DNA of 6,292 nucleotides from Elusimicrobiota bacterium (lineage in GTDB: Bacteria > Elusimicrobiota > Elusimicrobia > UBA1565): contig DMEZ01000058.1 in assembly GCA_003450735.1 (NCBI GenBank), forward strand, positions 8,560 to 14,851, in the 5' to 3' direction. Below the pieces are notes generated by a model that was given only the letters and a program-made list of their open reading frames with translations, was not told the DNA's origin and did not search any database. Below are positions 1-6,292 of this stretch, piece by piece; within the stretch, counting starts at the first letter, position 1, and the number at the start of each line of letters is the position of its first letter. The translations under genes were made by a program, and so were the position numbers.

Positions 1-3231
<3,231 letters not shown>

Positions 3232-3233
3232 CC

Positions 3234-3238
3234 AGGAG
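3234..3238 (+). promoter_or_regulatory. Ribosome binding site of rpsL
   Basis: AGGAG lies in the 11-base gap after the rpoC stop, four bases before the rpsL ATG. The spacing is on the short side but usable, and it fixes the rpsL start at 3243, where the S12 N-terminus also begins by homology. Confidence 0.8.
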
Positions 3239-3242
3239 CCCT

Positions 3243-3632
3243 ATGCCGACGATCAACCAGCTCATCCGAATCGGGCGCAGCCCGCTGAAGAACCGCACGA
3301 AGGCCCCCGCGCTGCACTCTTGTCCGCAGCGCCGCGGGGTCTGCACGCGCGTCTACACGACGACGCCGAAGAAGCCGAACTCCGCCCTGCGCAAGGTCGC
3401 GCGCGTCAAACTGACCGGCGGGCAGGAGATCACGGGCTACATCCCCGGCGTCGGCCACAACCTGCAGGAGCACTCGATCGTGCTCGTGCGCGGCGGCCGC
3501 GTGAAGGACCTCCCCGGCGTGCGCTACCACATCATCCGGGGCGTACTGGACACGGCCGGCGTCGACGGCCGCAAGCAGGGGCGTTCGAAATACGGGGCGA
3601 AGCGGCCGAAGGCCGCCGGGACCCCGGCTTAA
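3243..3632 (+). CDS. rpsL: 30S ribosomal protein S12
   Basis: S12 sits at the decoding centre of the small subunit and helps control tRNA selection accuracy. The 129-residue product aligns residue for residue with E. coli S12 (124 residues) from the N-terminus through the conserved PQRRGVCTRVYTTTPKKPNS block (28-47), GHNLQEHS (71-78) and RGGRVKDLPGVRYH (83-96). Lys43 and Lys88, the classic sites of streptomycin-resistance mutations, are both wild type. Asp89, the residue methylthiolated by RimO in E. coli, is present. Of the four E. coli cysteines only Cys27 and Cys34 remain. The protein continues five residues past the usual KRPKA end (AGTPA). The start is ATG at 3243, supported by an AGGAG four bases upstream. 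An in-frame open stretch reaches upstream into rpoC but has no S12-like sequence. The gene lies between rpoC and rpsG and is probably cotranscribed with both. Confidence 0.99.
   Translation: MPTINQLIRIGRSPLKNRTKAPALHSCPQRRGVCTRVYTTTPKKPNSALRKVARVKLTGGQEITGYIPGVGHNLQEHSIVLVRGGRVKDLPGVRYHIIRGVLDTAGVDGRKQGRSKYGAKRPKAAGTPA
3602..3627 (+). repeat. Two adjacent GC hairpins at the 3' end of rpsL
   Basis: GCGGCC-GAA-GGCCGC (3602-3616) is a perfect six-pair inverted repeat with a three-base loop. CCGG-GACC-CCGG (3616-3627) could form a second small hairpin; the two share base 3616. They cover the last S12 codons and end 20 bases before the rpsG start. No T-run follows, so they do not look like a terminator. 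A role in rpsG translation or messenger stability is possible but speculative, and chance is a real alternative in DNA this GC-rich. Confidence 0.45.
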
Positions 3633-3636
3633 GGGC

Positions 3637-3641
3637 GGGAG
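3637..3641 (+). promoter_or_regulatory. Ribosome binding site of rpsG
   Basis: GGGAG, within the purine-rich stretch GGGAGAG, lies in the 15-base gap between rpsL and rpsG and leaves six bases before the ATG at 3648. It supports this start, which also matches the MPRK/MPRR beginning typical of S7. Confidence 0.75.
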
Positions 3642-3647
3642 AGCATC

Positions 3648-4127
3648 ATGCCACGAAAAGGACTCAGACCCAGAGACCGCCGGGGATTCCCCCCGCCGGA
3701 TCCGATGTACAATTCCGTCCTGGTCGCGCGGTTCATCAACAAGCTGAACTACCAGGGACAGAAGATCTCGGCCGAGAAGGTGTTCTACGGAGCGATGGAC
3801 AAGCTCAAGGAACGCGGCAACGAGGATCCCCTCAACGTCTTCACCACGGCCATCGAGAACGTCCGTCCGCTCCTGGAGGTCCGCTCCCGGCGCGTCGGCG
3901 GCGCGACCTACCAGGTCCCCAGCGAGGTGCGGCCGGTCCGCTCCTACAGCGTCGCGATGCGCTGGATCATCAACGCGGCCCGTGAGAAGAGCGGGCGCAC
4001 CATGGCCGAGCGCCTCGCCGACGAGCTCGGCGCGGCTCTCAAGAAGGAAGGGATGGCCATGAAGAAGCGCGAGGATACGCACAAGATGGCCGAAGCCAAC
4101 CGGGCTTTCGCCCATTACCGCTGGTAA
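3648..4127 (+). CDS. rpsG: 30S ribosomal protein S7
   Basis: S7 is a primary 16S rRNA-binding protein that organises the head of the small subunit and lines the mRNA exit/E-site region. The 159-residue product has the typical MPRK start, the rRNA-binding core with ENVRPLLEVRSRRVGG (70-85), the ATYQVPSEVRPVR segment (86-98) and the KKREDTHKMAEAN...FAHYRW ending. It stops at HYRW, the normal length for most bacteria; E. coli K-12 S7 has about 20 more residues. The N-terminal arm is a little longer than in E. coli and contains three consecutive prolines followed by Asp (residues 15-18). In E. coli S7 represses the str operon by binding the long rpsL-rpsG spacer; here the spacer is only 15 bases, so that mechanism cannot operate in the same form. 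The stop is TAA, five bases before fusA. Confidence 0.99.
   Translation: MPRKGLRPRDRRGFPPPDPMYNSVLVARFINKLNYQGQKISAEKVFYGAMDKLKERGNEDPLNVFTTAIENVRPLLEVRSRRVGGATYQVPSEVRPVRSYSVAMRWIINAAREKSGRTMAERLADELGAALKKEGMAMKKREDTHKMAEANRAFAHYRW
4091..4110 (+). repeat. Imperfect hairpin at the 3' end of rpsG
   Basis: CGAAGCC (4091-4097) can pair with GGCTTTCG (4103-4110) if one T bulges out, with a five-base loop. It ends 22 bases before the fusA start and 14 bases before the rpsG stop codon. It encodes the conserved E-A-N-R-A-F-A of S7, so protein constraint may account for it. No T-run follows, so it is not a terminator. Confidence 0.3.
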
Positions 4128-4132
4128 ATCCC

Positions 4133-6265
<2,133 letters not shown>

Positions 6266-6269
6266 TAAA

Positions 6270-6292
6270 ATGGCCAAGTCGAAATTCGAACG
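6270..6292 (+). CDS. tuf: Elongation factor Tu, first 7 codons only
   Basis: Only the first seven codons and two bases of the eighth are present: M-A-K-S-K-F-E, then CG, which must begin an Arg codon. This matches the MAKxKFER start typical of EF-Tu, the GTPase that delivers aminoacyl-tRNA to the ribosome. Position directly after fusA, four bases past its stop and with a purine-rich ribosome binding site, is the standard place for tuf in the str operon. The call rests on these few residues and on gene order; no GTPase motif is inside the window. Confidence 0.88.

Noticed and set aside
3602..3627. A possible transcription terminator between rpsL and rpsG.
   Set aside because: The stems are present but no T-run follows, and the next gene begins 20 bases later with its own ribosome binding site.
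3243..3632. Streptomycin-resistance allele of rpsL.
   Set aside because: Lys43 and Lys88 are both the susceptible wild-type residues, and the surrounding motifs are unchanged.

Overview
The window is an ordinary, tightly packed stretch of bacterial housekeeping genes, all on the + strand: the 3' three quarters of rpoC (RNA polymerase beta'), then rpsL (S12), rpsG (S7), fusA (EF-G), and the first 23 bases of a gene that is almost certainly tuf (EF-Tu). The DNA is strongly GC-rich, with G or C at most third codon positions. I see no RNA genes, mobile elements, CRISPR arrays or foreign-looking insert, and no stretch without a gene longer than 15 bases.

Layout: rpoC runs from the left edge to 3231. 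After 11 bases comes rpsL (3243-3632), after 15 bases rpsG (3648-4127), after 5 bases fusA (4133-6265), and after 4 bases the tuf start (6270). No rho-independent terminator is recognisable at any junction and the gaps are too small to hold an ordinary promoter. The simplest reading is one transcript joining the rpoBC operon to the str operon. In E. coli these are two separate units, but the joined order is found in many other bacteria.

Organism: a high-GC Gram-negative-type bacterium. Beta' is undivided, which argues against cyanobacteria. It carries an SI3-type insertion of about 200 residues in the trigger loop, which Firmicutes, Actinobacteria and Thermus lack. It also has a 7-residue insertion just after the bridge helix and Leu instead of Met in the trigger helix, both resembling what I remember of Bacteroidota-like proteins. 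A lineage such as Elusimicrobiota or another deep Gram-negative group would fit, but I cannot assign the phylum with confidence from this sequence alone.

Together the genes encode the catalytic half of the transcription enzyme, two small-subunit proteins (S12 at the decoding centre, S7 at the head and E site), the translocase EF-G and the tRNA carrier EF-Tu. I found no new biological system. The points worth a second look are modest: the joined operon with no room for an E. coli-style S7 operator, hairpins in the last codons before three junctions, a Pro-Pro-Pro-Asp motif at the start of S7, no Shine-Dalgarno sequence before fusA, and the lineage-specific insertions in beta'.
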